A stretch of 55,773 nt of DNA, taken from Chitinophagaceae bacterium. Its GTDB lineage: Bacteria; Bacteroidota; Bacteroidia; Chitinophagales; Chitinophagaceae. The notes under the pieces are model-generated. The model had not been told where the DNA came from and searched no databases. It worked only from the letters and a program-made list of their open reading frames with translations. Positions 16,451 to 25,464 of the stretch are shown one piece after another (within the stretch, counting starts at the first letter, position 1; the number at the start of each line of letters is the position of its first letter). The translations under genes and the position numbers were made by a program. The stretch is from assembly GCA_947448685.1 (NCBI GenBank), contig CANFOP010000002.1:1-55773 (forward strand), read 5' to 3'.

Positions 16451-17344
16451 TTATTTGAAACTCGCAATATACTTGTACAAATTAAAATTACTTCCCTCAC
16501 TTTTAATCTTATCCCTGATCTCGCTTTTATGAATATCTTTCATTTTTATTTTTTGAATCAAATGGTAGGCTCTTTCAGCATACAACCAAAGTCTTCTGTC
16601 TTCATGCAGATTTATTTCTATTGCTTTTTCAATTTCAACATACAATTCTACAATTCCTTCATTAGCCGAAGCAATTGATTTAATTACAGGAATATGTCTT
16701 TTGTTTCCTGTACATTCCTGCGTTAGCATATTCTTTAAATTATTTATAAACAAGTCTGCGCCAGGCCTGTCTGCTTTATTAACAACAAAAATATCTGCAA
16801 CTTCCATTAGGCCTGCTTTCATGTTTTGAATGTCATCTCCAGCTTCAGGAACAAGCACAACAACTGTCACATCGGCCAAGCCTGCGATTTCAACTTCATT
16901 TTGCCCAACTCCAACGGTTTCAATTACAATTAAATCAAAATCTCCCACTCTCATCAAGTCGCAAATTTCAATAATGTTGGGATGAAGACCACCCAATGAA
17001 CCCCTGGCTCCCAATGATCTGATAAAAACATTAGAATGATTATACCATTTACTCATTCTGATTCTATCCCCCAACAGTGCACCAGAGTGATAAGGAGAAG
17101 TAGGGTCAATACAAATAACGCCCACTTTTTTATTTTTTGATATCATGCAGGAAATTAAAGCGTCTACCAATGTGCTCTTGCCTGCTCCGGGAGGGCCTGT
17201 AATACCAATGATCGGTGTTTGGTTTTGAGGTAAATGTTGTAGTATCAAATCACCTTCTTGTGTGTCATTTTCAACTAAAGAAATGGCTCTTGCTAATGTT
17301 TTAACATTGCCTGCCTGAATCTCTTGAATTTGCTGCACCCACAT
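16451..17344 (-). CDS. meaB: Methylmalonyl-CoA mutase-associated GTPase MeaB (ArgK family)
   Basis: A 297-residue G3E-type GTPase. It has Walker A GPPGAGKS (50-57), switch region SPYHSGALLGDRIRM, Walker B/G3 ETVGVGQ and NKADRPGADLF as the base-recognition motif. MeaB guards adenosylcobalamin loading and protects methylmalonyl-CoA mutase from inactivation. It is a little shorter than the usual ~320-340 residues, mainly at the C-terminus. No mutase gene (mutA/mutB/scpA) is visible in the window, and its neighbours are glycosyltransferases, so its location is not informative. The start ATG at 17344 fits the conserved N-terminus. Confidence 0.92.
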   Translation of the reverse strand: MWVQQIQEIQAGNVKTLARAISLVENDTQEGDLILQHLPQNQTPIIGITGPPGAGKSTLVDALISCMISKNKKVGVICIDPTSPYHSGALLGDRIRMSKWYNHSNVFIRSLGARGSLGGLHPNIIEICDLMRVGDFDLIVIETVGVGQNEVEIAGLADVTVVVLVPEAGDDIQNMKAGLMEVADIFVVNKADRPGADLFINNLKNMLTQECTGNKRHIPVIKSIASANEGIVELYVEIEKAIEINLHEDRRLWLYAERAYHLIQKIKMKDIHKSEIRDKIKSEGSNFNLYKYIASFK

Positions 17345-17425
17345 CTAAATATATACTTTTATTTTACCTAAAATTAATATAATTACGTTGCTTTATAGAA
17401 TAATTATAATAATCTTAATTTGTTT

Positions 17426-17433
17426 TTATTTTT
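17426..17433 (+). promoter_or_regulatory. Candidate -7 promoter box (TATTTTTG)
   Basis: Exact TAnnTTTG in the divergent meaB / GT2 spacer, 39 bases before the ATG at 17473. No -33 TTG at normal spacing; low certainty in such AT-rich DNA. Confidence 0.35.
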
Positions 17434-17472
17434 GTTTCTTTGATTAATATTAAGAAGTAGTAAAATCAATCT

Positions 17473-18240
17473 ATGCTTTCTGTTGTTATTATTACCAAAA
17501 ACGAAGAACAATATATTGGCGAATCAATAAAAAGTGTATTGGACATTTCCGATGATATTATTATTGTAGATAGCGGAAGTACAGATAATACGCTTAATAT
17601 TTGCCGTCAACACCCAGTTAATATTGTAGAAACAAATTGGGAAGGCTATGGCCAAAATAAAAACAAAGGAATATCAATCGCTAAAAATGAATGGATTTTG
17701 TCGTTAGATGCCGATGAGTGTGTAGATAATCAACTGAAAGAAAGTATCAGGCATTTTAATGGTCACAAAAAAAACATAGTGTATCAAATTAATAGAAAGA
17801 ACTTTTTTTTAAACAAACACATTCGATATGGTGTGTGGGGTGAAGATAAACAGCGTAGATTATTTAATAAAAATTTTGTTTTTTGGAACAATGCAGTTGT
17901 TCATGAGGAATTGGTTTTACCAGACAATACTGAAATAAAAACGTTAAAAGGCAGTTTAAATCATTATACGGTAAAAAGCCAGCAAGTTTACAGGGATAAA
18001 TTAAAAAAGTACGCTACATTAAGTGCCGATAAATATTTTAATAAAAAAAAGAAAACTTCAATTGTTCAATTATATTGTTCTCCTCTATTTTCTTTTATTA
18101 AAAATTATATTGTCAAACTGGGATTCCTAGATGGTTATTATGGCTTTATTGTTTGTAAGTTGCAGGCCGAGTATACTTACTTGAAGTATAAATATTTACA
18201 GGCGAAATATTCAGAAAAACAACAACCTATTTGTAGATAA
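17473..18240 (+). CDS. Glycosyltransferase family 2, WaaE/KdtX-like
   Basis: A 255-residue GT2 protein with VVIITKNEE at the N-terminus, DSGSTDNT (33-40), and LSLDADE (77-82) as the metal site. The W-E-G-Y-G-QNKN segment and the later GVWGEDKQRRLFNK, VHEEL and LNHYT motifs match the WaaE/KdtX branch, which adds sugars to the lipopolysaccharide inner core. The C-terminal ~60 residues are basic and aromatic and may associate with the membrane. A role in LPS core or lipooligosaccharide assembly is likely. It overlaps the convergent GT gene by 14 bases. Confidence 0.87.
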   Translation: MLSVVIITKNEEQYIGESIKSVLDISDDIIIVDSGSTDNTLNICRQHPVNIVETNWEGYGQNKNKGISIAKNEWILSLDADECVDNQLKESIRHFNGHKKNIVYQINRKNFFLNKHIRYGVWGEDKQRRLFNKNFVFWNNAVVHEELVLPDNTEIKTLKGSLNHYTVKSQQVYRDKLKKYATLSADKYFNKKKKTSIVQLYCSPLFSFIKNYIVKLGFLDGYYGFIVCKLQAEYTYLKYKYLQAKYSEKQQPICR

Positions 18241-19105
18241 TTGTATGATTTTTAAATACGAACAGTCTTTTCCCTGTTAACTTTTCTATCAAATATAAAA
18301 TCCTGTATTTTAGTTTCATTTGTTTTTTATTAATATCAAAATCAATATGCCAGTTTTTTTCGGCTATTCTTTTTTTCATAACCTCGGGATGCGTTCCTTT
18401 AAAAAGCTTCAATGAGTCAAACTCGCTGAAATCGTAATAGTCAGCACTATTGCGAAAATTCGCTACTAAATCATCGTTGTCATTCCAAAACTCTACAACT
18501 TTTTTTTGTTTTATTTTCATTCTTTCCGGACTTTTAACCCAGCCATAATGATAAACAAAAGCATCAATTTTGGCCACATTGATTTTTTTATTGCTTTTTC
18601 TGAAACCCTGCGCATCCCTGTAAGATGATATACCACAATTGTTTCTGATAATTCTTGTTTCTACATTATACCATTTACGGCTGTCCCCCACATAATCATA
18701 GGTGCCGTAAAAGTGCAGGTAGTTAAATAGAAGTCCTTCAACTTTTTTATTTTTTAGATGCTTTTCAGCTGCTTGTAATATAGAATGGTGATATTTTTCA
18801 TGTATTACCTCGTCACCTTGAATATAAAAAATCCAATCAGTATCTACCGAAACATTTGCCAGTGCCTTATTTGTCTCTACGGCTAAAACACTTCCCTCTG
18901 TTCTGATATTTTTATCCCAGACAGAATGAACAATTCTAATTTTAGAAGAGTCAATAGATTTTATTAATTCCTCTGTTTTATCTTCACTGTCTCCGATGGA
19001 TACAATCATTTCATTGACCATCGGAAGGATTGATTGAATCGCTTCCAATATTGGATAGTCATTAATGATTGCATTTTTAATAATTGCAACTCCGGTTATT
19101 TTCAT
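18227..19105 (-). CDS. Glycosyltransferase-like protein (GT-A, family 2 related)
   Basis: A 292-residue protein starting MKITGVAIIKNA, then VSIGDSEDKTEE in place of the usual DxSxD-T segment and YIQGDEVIH (94-102) as the acidic site. Later motifs VETRIIRN, YRDAQGFR and FVYHYGWVKSPERM are shared with hypothetical GT2-related proteins of sugar-polymer clusters. It begins 13 bases after the SDR gene on the same strand and may be the last gene of that unit or read from its own promoter. Its specificity is unknown. Confidence 0.75.
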   Translation of the reverse strand: MKITGVAIIKNAIINDYPILEAIQSILPMVNEMIVSIGDSEDKTEELIKSIDSSKIRIVHSVWDKNIRTEGSVLAVETNKALANVSVDTDWIFYIQGDEVIHEKYHHSILQAAEKHLKNKKVEGLLFNYLHFYGTYDYVGDSRKWYNVETRIIRNNCGISSYRDAQGFRKSNKKINVAKIDAFVYHYGWVKSPERMKIKQKKVVEFWNDNDDLVANFRNSADYYDFSEFDSLKLFKGTHPEVMKKRIAEKNWHIDFDINKKQMKLKYRILYLIEKLTGKRLFVFKNHTIIYK

Positions 19106-19118
19106 AATAGGACTATTA

Positions 19119-19844
19119 TTACATATTATTCATTCTTTCAAAAATCAGTTTAATTTCTTCTGCATTTGCATTTGATAATTTATTACTCATGCCAAAAGTG
19201 AGGGTCTTTTTTCCATCTGCTAATTGACTGAAAACTGATTCAATCAATTCATGGACAGGCGGCGCATCATCGTGAATTCCTTTGCCTCCTAAATCAGTAT
19301 TGATAGCAGGAGGAATTAATTCAATCACTTCAATATTTTTATCTTTTAATACATGCTGCATTGATAAAGTAAAAGAATGAAAAAATGCTTTTGTGGCTGA
19401 ATATACCGCCACTTTGCTGAGCGGACAAAAAGACAATCCAGATGTTACATTAATAATTGTGGATAGTGATTTTAATTTGATAAACAAAGAGGTGAGATGC
19501 ATAGGAGCTTCAATATTGACAGCCATTTCTATTTTTGCCTTTAAATAGAAATCGCTATCCTCAATGTTCATCCAGTTTTGTATACCGGCATTATTTACCA
19601 GCACATTCAGGTCCGGATGATTTTCTTTTACCCATTCAAACAACTCTATTCTGTTTGATTCAACAGCAAGGTCACAAACTTTTGTAATAACAGATGGATT
19701 TTTTTGTTTCAACTCTTCTAATACTTCTTCCCTTCTGCCACATACAATTATTGTATTTTCATCCTGTAGAAATCGTTCTGTAAGTCCCTTCCCAATTCCA
19801 GATGCCCCGCCGGTGATCAGTATTTTATTGTTCTTCAGATTCAT
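19119..19844 (-). CDS. Short-chain dehydrogenase/reductase (DltE-like)
   Basis: A 241-residue classical SDR. It has the Rossmann motif TGGASGIG (11-18), NNAG (84-87), catalytic Ser135 and Tyr148-x3-Lys152 (YSATK). The length and the PPAINTDLGG segment resemble the DltE/YdfG-type subgroup. It follows a crotonase gene by 6 bases and belongs to the paaZ unit, so a hydroxyacyl-CoA or aldehyde intermediate is a plausible substrate, but oxidoreductases of this subgroup vary widely. Confidence 0.87.
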   Translation of the reverse strand: MNLKNNKILITGGASGIGKGLTERFLQDENTIIVCGRREEVLEELKQKNPSVITKVCDLAVESNRIELFEWVKENHPDLNVLVNNAGIQNWMNIEDSDFYLKAKIEMAVNIEAPMHLTSLFIKLKSLSTIINVTSGLSFCPLSKVAVYSATKAFFHSFTLSMQHVLKDKNIEVIELIPPAINTDLGGKGIHDDAPPVHELIESVFSQLADGKKTLTFGMSNKLSNANAEEIKLIFERMNNM

Positions 19845-19850
19845 ATATAA

Positions 19851-20621
19851 TTACTTTGTCTTGAATTTTTCTATAGCATTTCTGGAAAAATCACTTAGTA
19901 TCAATCTCCCACTGATAGCGGCTCTTTCCATAAGAAGTTGATTCCAGTTTTCAGTTCCCTTCCAACATACTTTCTTTAATTCAGCCATTGCTTCAGGACT
20001 TGATTTGGATAAAGTGTTTGTTAGTTTTTCAACAGCGATATCCAGCTCATCTATATTGCTATATAACTCTGCAAATAATCCATTAGCAAATGCCCAGGAA
20101 CTGTTGCGCCACGAAGTTGCATCAATAGAAAGGGATGTAAATGCACTTGTACCCATTTTTCTTTCAACAGCTGGACCTACCACAAAAGGACCGATTCCTA
20201 CAGCAAGTTCACTCAGTTTAATATCGGCTGTATCTAACGCTAACGCATAATCGCTTGCTGCAGCAAGTCCAACACCACCCCCAACACATTTTCCCTGAAT
20301 TCTGGCTACAACAAACTTTGGACAGGTTCTAATGGCATTGATCACTTTTGCAAAGCCACTGAAGAACTCCAATCCTTCTGTTTCGTTTTTTATCTGAATC
20401 AATTCATCAAAAGATGCTCCTGCACAAAATGTTTTATTGCCGCCACTTTTGAGTATGATGACAGTTGATTCAGTATTCTCTCCTGCTACCCGAATCGCTT
20501 CAGCAAGGCTATTCAAGATTTTTCCGGGAAGAGAGTTGCTTTGCGGATGAAAAAATTCCACCGTAGTTATACTATTGACAGTAGATGATTTCACATAACC
20601 GTTGTTCTGTTGTTCTTCCAT
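19851..20621 (-). CDS. Enoyl-CoA hydratase/isomerase family protein
   Basis: A 256-residue crotonase-fold protein. FCAGASFDEL (about 65-74) and the oxyanion-hole GKCVGGGVGLAAASD (110-124) are clear. The position of the first catalytic Glu of enoyl-CoA hydratase (in the GGGxE segment) holds Gly118 here, whereas the second is present as Glu138 in LSELAVGIGP. One-Glu members are often isomerases or hydrolases rather than simple hydratases. It sits 4 bases after paaZ and 6 before an SDR, suggesting a role in the same CoA-thioester catabolism. Exact reaction not determined. Confidence 0.82.
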   Translation of the reverse strand: MEEQQNNGYVKSSTVNSITTVEFFHPQSNSLPGKILNSLAEAIRVAGENTESTVIILKSGGNKTFCAGASFDELIQIKNETEGLEFFSGFAKVINAIRTCPKFVVARIQGKCVGGGVGLAAASDYALALDTADIKLSELAVGIGPFVVGPAVERKMGTSAFTSLSIDATSWRNSSWAFANGLFAELYSNIDELDIAVEKLTNTLSKSSPEAMAELKKVCWKGTENWNQLLMERAAISGRLILSDFSRNAIEKFKTK

Positions 20622-20625
20622 GTAA

Positions 20626-22704
20626 TTATATTTTGTTTTTCATTTCAACCATCGTAAGTATAGTTGCTATTCCAACCAATTCATCTGTCTCATCAAGCAT
20701 TTCCACCAGCCATTTTACAATTCCCTTCGGTATATCCATTCCTCTTGTCGTGGGCACATCTGGATTGATTTCTTTCATTTCCTGAGCAGTTTTTTCTTTA
20801 CAGGTAAATCTTATGTAAAGAGAAGATCCTGCATACATTGGCTTTGTAAATCTTAGTTCATCAATACCATAATTAAGCAATACCGGATTTTTTTCAAAAC
20901 TATCCACAAACAAACCTGCGGCTGCGCTCATGATAAAATAACCGTGAGCCACTTGTTCTTCAAACATGGTTCCATTAAAGTCAGTATTGATCATGTGTGC
21001 ATAAAAATGATCACCACTTAAGTCAGCAAACCGGTCAATATCCTCGGATGTAATCAATCTTTTTTCAGTAACAATTTGGTCACCGATTGCGAGTTCTTCA
21101 AAATATTTTTTAAAAGGGTGTATTCCGCTTGTGACACCTTTTGAATATTGTTGATAAACATTACTGATAGCGGTAATCATGCTGGGAGAGCCTTGAATGG
21201 CTGTTCTTTGCAGATAATGTTTTATACCTCTCAGTCCGCCCATTTCTTCACCACCTCCTGCTCTTCCTGGTCCTCCATGAACAAGTAAAGGTAAAGGCGA
21301 ACCATGGCCTGTACTTTCCTTAGCACATTCATTATTCAGCACCAAAATTCTTCCATGATGACTGGCTGCTCCCAATACATATTTTTTAGCTATTGAGGTG
21401 TCGTTCGTTACAATGGATGAGCATAAACTTCCCTTTCCTTTTTTACTGAGTTCAACAGCCTCATCTATATTCTTATAAGGCATGATGGTGCTGATTGGAC
21501 CGAATGCTTCTATGTTATGTGGTTCTTCAGATGTAAAGGGAGTTTTATTTAATAGAAGCATTGGGCTCATAAACGCGCCGATCTTCGCATCTGCGTCCAC
21601 CACCGAAACGCTGTCTAATGAGCCGTATAAAATTTCACTTGAAGCCAGTAATTGTTGAACCTGTGATTTTACTTCATTGCGTTGTTCATTACCCGCCAAT
21701 GCACCCATTCTTACTTTTTCATTTAAAGGGTTTCCAATGACTGTTTTATCCAACTCAACTACTAAAGATTTCCACACATCTTCCAATTTGTTTTCTGGAA
21801 CAAATATTCTTCTGACTGCGGTACATTTTTGTCCGGCCTTTACTGTCATTTCTTTTTTAACTTCTTTCACAAACAAATCCCACTCAGCCATACCTGGTTC
21901 AACATCATTTCCCATCACAATACAGTTCAAAGAATCTGCTTCCATATTGAATGGTACATTTTCTGAAATGATGGTTGGATGAGATTTCAATTTCATACCC
22001 GTATATGCAGAACCTGTGAAGGTTACTACATCCTGAGATGTGACATAGTTGAGTAAATTACCCGCGCTGCCGCAAATCAATTGCAATGACCCCTCCGGTA
22101 AAATATTGGATGCGATAATTTCTTTTGCTACGGCTTCCGTAAGATAGGATGTAACTGTGGCTGGTTTTACAATTGCGGGTACACCTGCCAGTAAGTTTAC
22201 GGCAATTTTTTCCAGCATTCCCCAAACGGGAAAATTATAAGCATTGATATGAATAGCAACACCCTCTTTTGGAACAAGAATATGATGCCCCATAAAAGTG
22301 TGCTGTTTGCTTAATCCTATGGGATCACCATCTAGTGTAAAAGTTTCATCAGGCAACTTTCTGCGCAAGGAGGCGTTTGAAAACAGATTTCCGATTCCGC
22401 CTTCAATATCAATCCAACTATCAATTTTTGTAGCACCTGTTTGATAACTTATCGCATAAAATTTTTCTTTCTTTTCCAGAAGATGCATCGCTAAGGCTTT
22501 CAACATTCTCCCTCTTTCCTGAAAAGTCAATTTTCTTAAAGCCGGATTTCCAACTTTTCTTCCGTATTCCAACACATCTGAAAAATTCAATCCTTCGGTA
22601 GAAGCGGATGCAAGAGCAGCTCCGTTTACAGCATTATATAAAACTTGTCCATCACCTTCACCGCAAATCCAGTTGCCTTGGATATAGTTTTCAAGTTTCA
22701 GCAT
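20626..22704 (-). CDS. paaZ: Bifunctional oxepin-CoA hydrolase / semialdehyde dehydrogenase PaaZ
   Basis: A 692-residue fusion. Residues ~1-520 are an aldehyde dehydrogenase with the nucleophile in GQKCTAVRR (Cys about 295) and the general-base segment EADSLN. Residues ~535-690 are a MaoC-like hotdog hydratase with DRFADLSGDHFYAH, the D-x(4)-H site, and VAHGYF. This order is that of PaaZ, which opens the oxepin-CoA ring and oxidises the resulting semialdehyde in aerobic phenylacetate degradation. The ring epoxidase genes paaABCDE are not in the window. It leads a tight unit with a crotonase and an SDR. Confidence 0.93.
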   Translation of the reverse strand: MLKLENYIQGNWICGEGDGQVLYNAVNGAALASASTEGLNFSDVLEYGRKVGNPALRKLTFQERGRMLKALAMHLLEKKEKFYAISYQTGATKIDSWIDIEGGIGNLFSNASLRRKLPDETFTLDGDPIGLSKQHTFMGHHILVPKEGVAIHINAYNFPVWGMLEKIAVNLLAGVPAIVKPATVTSYLTEAVAKEIIASNILPEGSLQLICGSAGNLLNYVTSQDVVTFTGSAYTGMKLKSHPTIISENVPFNMEADSLNCIVMGNDVEPGMAEWDLFVKEVKKEMTVKAGQKCTAVRRIFVPENKLEDVWKSLVVELDKTVIGNPLNEKVRMGALAGNEQRNEVKSQVQQLLASSEILYGSLDSVSVVDADAKIGAFMSPMLLLNKTPFTSEEPHNIEAFGPISTIMPYKNIDEAVELSKKGKGSLCSSIVTNDTSIAKKYVLGAASHHGRILVLNNECAKESTGHGSPLPLLVHGGPGRAGGGEEMGGLRGIKHYLQRTAIQGSPSMITAISNVYQQYSKGVTSGIHPFKKYFEELAIGDQIVTEKRLITSEDIDRFADLSGDHFYAHMINTDFNGTMFEEQVAHGYFIMSAAAGLFVDSFEKNPVLLNYGIDELRFTKPMYAGSSLYIRFTCKEKTAQEMKEINPDVPTTRGMDIPKGIVKWLVEMLDETDELVGIATILTMVEMKNKI

Positions 22705-22997
22705 AACAATCTTTTTAATTAAAATAAATCATATTCAATTACAGAAAAGCAAATGAATATAATAAGCAAGATAATTAAATCGATTTATTCAAAAGAATAA
22801 ATCCTTTGATGCATTTGAAATCTAATTCAAACAAAACAAATAAAAGAATAAGATACAAAAGTATTGAAACCAGCAGGTTGCTGCATTTGAATTACACAAT
22901 TATAGTCTGATGTGTTGGCAAGGGATGTTGGTTGCTGTATCAGATGATAAATAATAGCAAGAGAATTGTCATAGAGTAAATATGAAACAACACTATC
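22705..22997. other. Gene-free spacer upstream of paaZ and downstream of adk
   Basis: No credible coding frame. On the minus strand a TACTTTTG box (22856-22863 on the plus numbering) matches the -7 consensus for paaZ, with a ~150-base leader; no -33 TTG seen. No terminator-like hairpin with T run was recognised for adk. Confidence 0.3.
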
Positions 22998-23573
22998 CTA
23001 CATTATATTGTCAACTTCCTGGCAGATATGATGAAAAATTTCGTCAACAGTACCTTCTCCTTTAATTAAAACCACTTTATCAAATTGTTTGTAATAATCA
23101 GCTACTGCAGTCGTTTTTTTATGGTATTCGTTAATGCGTGCTTTAATAATATCCACATTTACATCATCAGATCTTCCGCTGGTCTCTCCTCTTTTTACCA
23201 ATCTGTTGATTAATTCCTGTTCACTTACTTCCAGGGCTAGCATTATAGAGATAGAAGTGTTTTTGAGGTCTAATAATTTATCCAATGCCTCAGCCTGTGC
23301 AGATGTTCTGGGAAAGCCATCAAACAAAAAACCTTTTGCATCCGGGTTTTGGTCAATGGCGGTACTTATCATTCCAATGACCACTTCATCAGGAACTAAT
23401 TCACCTTTATCCATTACCTTTTTCGCTTCTAGGCCTAATGCAGTTTGATTGGCAATTTCAGAACGAAGCAAATCTCCGGTGCTGAGATGTTTCAAACTGT
23501 ATTTCGCAATGAGCTTTTCGCTTTGCGTACCTTTTCCACTTCCGGGAGGACCAAAAAGAATTAAATTAAACAT
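22998..23573 (-). CDS. adk: Adenylate kinase (short form)
   Basis: A 191-residue adenylate kinase with P-loop GPPGSGKGT (8-16), the AMP-binding STGDLLR and DGFPRT segments, and a short lid KRGETSGRSDD without the zinc-finger insertion of long forms. It equilibrates ATP + AMP with 2 ADP in the cytoplasm. Its upstream region carries a minus-strand -7 box. It is a stand-alone gene between paaZ and a divergent aminotransferase. Confidence 0.96.
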   Translation of the reverse strand: MFNLILFGPPGSGKGTQSEKLIAKYSLKHLSTGDLLRSEIANQTALGLEAKKVMDKGELVPDEVVIGMISTAIDQNPDAKGFLFDGFPRTSAQAEALDKLLDLKNTSISIMLALEVSEQELINRLVKRGETSGRSDDVNVDIIKARINEYHKKTTAVADYYKQFDKVVLIKGEGTVDEIFHHICQEVDNIM

Positions 23574-23929
23574 AACAAATAAGCGTTATTCCGATTGAAA
23601 ATGAGATGTTAGCTTTGAAGTGCAGTAAGAATAATCAAGTTGTAATTTAAATAAACTACTTAAAAATTCCTCCCACCTAGAAAAAATCAAACTTCTTCTC
23701 GCAAATATACAAACAATTAAGTATTTTTACCTTTTTGATTTAATGTTTAAAAATTATCTTCAATTAGATTAAAAAAACAGTAAAATATTTAATAAAACAT
23801 CAATAATATTAATAAAAATACAATACCACGATATGGATAGATTGTTAACGAAAATAGATAAAGTTTTCTTTTAGTCTAATTGACCTAATGGTATTGTAAG
23901 CGCTACTTTTACACTGAAAAAAATCAATA
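23574..23929. other. Divergent spacer between adk and the aminotransferase gene
   Basis: 356 very AT-rich bases without a credible open frame. On the minus strand a perfect -7 box TATATTTG lies at plus positions 23702-23709, giving adk a leader of about 120 bases. No clear promoter for the plus-strand aminotransferase was seen. Some A/T tracts and poly-A/T runs could bend DNA, but nothing else stands out. Confidence 0.4.
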
Positions 23930-25195
23930 ATGGGTAAGGATATGTACAGTAAACTCGCGGAGACGCTAATTGCTTCTGAAATAGTAAAGTTGGGTGGAAT
24001 AATCAAGGAAAAAATAAAGGCAGGTGAACAAATTTACAACTATACAATAGGAGATTTTGATTCATCCATTTTTCCAATACCTACAGTATTGAAAGATGAA
24101 ATCAAAAATGCTTACGATGACGGGTATACGACATACCCGTCTGCCGAAGGAGAACAGGACCTTAGAAAGGCTGTTGCTGGTTTTATTGAAAAACACGAGG
24201 GGTTACATTACTCGGAATCTGAAATATTAATATCAAACGGCGGAAGACCTTTGATTTATTCAATTTTCAGAACCATTGTAGATAAAGGAGATAAAGTTAT
24301 TTATCCTGTTCCCAGCTGGAACAATAATCATTATACTCATTTTAATGAGGGTGAGCATGTGTTGATAGAGGCGATAAAGGAAAACAATTTCATGCCAACC
24401 GCTTCACAAATTGCTCCTCATATCAAAGGTGCTTCTTTATTGGCATTATGTTCTCCTTTAAATCCAACAGGAACTGTATTTGGAAAGGAAGAGTTGGCAG
24501 CCATTTGTGATTTGGTAATTGCTGAAAATGAAAGCAGGTCAGAAGATCAAAAGAAACTCTATGTACTATATGACCAGATATACTGGAAACTTACTTTTGG
24601 AAATACAGAACATCACAACCCTGTTTCATTAAGGCCCGCCATGAAGAAGTATACCATTTTTGTGGATGGAGTCAGTAAGGCTTTCGCTGCAACAGGAGTA
24701 AGGGTTGGATGGTCCATGGGCCCGGAAAATTTGATTGCGAAAATGAAGGCTATCAATAGTCATGTAGGGTCCTGGGCGCCAATGGCAGAACAAAAAGCTG
24801 TTGCAAAATTTTTAAAGGATGATGCCGCGATGGAAAGTTATTTCAGGCATTTCAAGCATGAATTGTTTTACAGACTCGAACATCTTTTTAAAGGATTTAT
24901 TCAATTGAAATCCGAAGGTTTTTCTGTTGATGCAATTGAGCCACAAGCGGCTATTTATCTGACCGTGCAAATTGATATAGCGGGCAGAAAAACCAAAGAC
25001 GGACTCTTATTAGTCAATCAATCGGATGTTACTGCATTCTTGTTGAATGAAGCAAAGTTGGCTATGGTTCCATTTGGAATATTTGGAGCAGACAGAGAAA
25101 GCAGTTGGTACAGAATCAGCGTAGGGTGTTGTAAAAAAGAAGAAATAGCGGAAGTAATTGACAAGCTTAGAACAGCGCTGCAAAAACTAGTTTGA
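23930..25195 (+). CDS. Pyridoxal-phosphate aminotransferase, class I/II (aspartate-aminotransferase-like)
   Basis: A 421-residue fold-type I aminotransferase. It has YTIGDFD near the N-terminus, SNGGRPLIY, PVPSWNNN, CSPLNPTGTVF as the Asn-Pro substrate segment, YDQIYWKL, the Schiff-base Lys250 in VDGVSKAFAATGVRVGW, and a C-terminal YRISVG with the carboxylate-binding Arg. This pattern resembles Bacteroidetes aspartate/tyrosine-like transaminases. The exact amino acid specificity is not readable. Start at 23930 or at the ATG four codons further (MYSKL). Confidence 0.9.
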   Translation: MGKDMYSKLAETLIASEIVKLGGIIKEKIKAGEQIYNYTIGDFDSSIFPIPTVLKDEIKNAYDDGYTTYPSAEGEQDLRKAVAGFIEKHEGLHYSESEILISNGGRPLIYSIFRTIVDKGDKVIYPVPSWNNNHYTHFNEGEHVLIEAIKENNFMPTASQIAPHIKGASLLALCSPLNPTGTVFGKEELAAICDLVIAENESRSEDQKKLYVLYDQIYWKLTFGNTEHHNPVSLRPAMKKYTIFVDGVSKAFAATGVRVGWSMGPENLIAKMKAINSHVGSWAPMAEQKAVAKFLKDDAAMESYFRHFKHELFYRLEHLFKGFIQLKSEGFSVDAIEPQAAIYLTVQIDIAGRKTKDGLLLVNQSDVTAFLLNEAKLAMVPFGIFGADRESSWYRISVGCCKKEEIAEVIDKLRTALQKLV

Positions 25196-25203
25196 ATCAA
25201 CGA

Positions 25204-25452
25204 CTAGTTTTTGTTGTTTAGAAATACGAAAGCGTGATTTTTTCTGCTTCTGATATTTTTCTTTATTTCAAAAGAATTATTGAAAACTTTATAACGGTTG
25301 ATGTCTATCAGTTCATGAGCTACAACAAAATTTTCTATACTTTCAACATGGTGCAACAATTCGTTGAGCGATCCTATTTCCTTTTGGATTGCTTTTTGTG
25401 TCATCATTTCATGCCTGAACAGTACAAGTAAATCTCTTTTGTTATTTTTCAT
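25204..25452 (-). CDS. Small basic protein of unknown function
   Basis: An 82-codon frame from the ATG at 25452 (the frame is open four codons further to a stop that ends the preceding small gene). The product is helix-prone and charged: KRDLLVLFRHEMMTQKAIQKEI early, then a basic KKNIRSRKNH tail. I recognise no domain. It is placed 12 bases after the small lipoprotein gene on the same strand and ends 8 bases from the aminotransferase stop. The composition looks coding, but independent support is thin. Confidence 0.45.
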   Translation of the reverse strand: MKNNKRDLLVLFRHEMMTQKAIQKEIGSLNELLHHVESIENFVVAHELIDINRYKVFNNSFEIKKNIRSRKNHAFVFLNNKN

Positions 25453-25464
25453 TGTGTGCGACAA

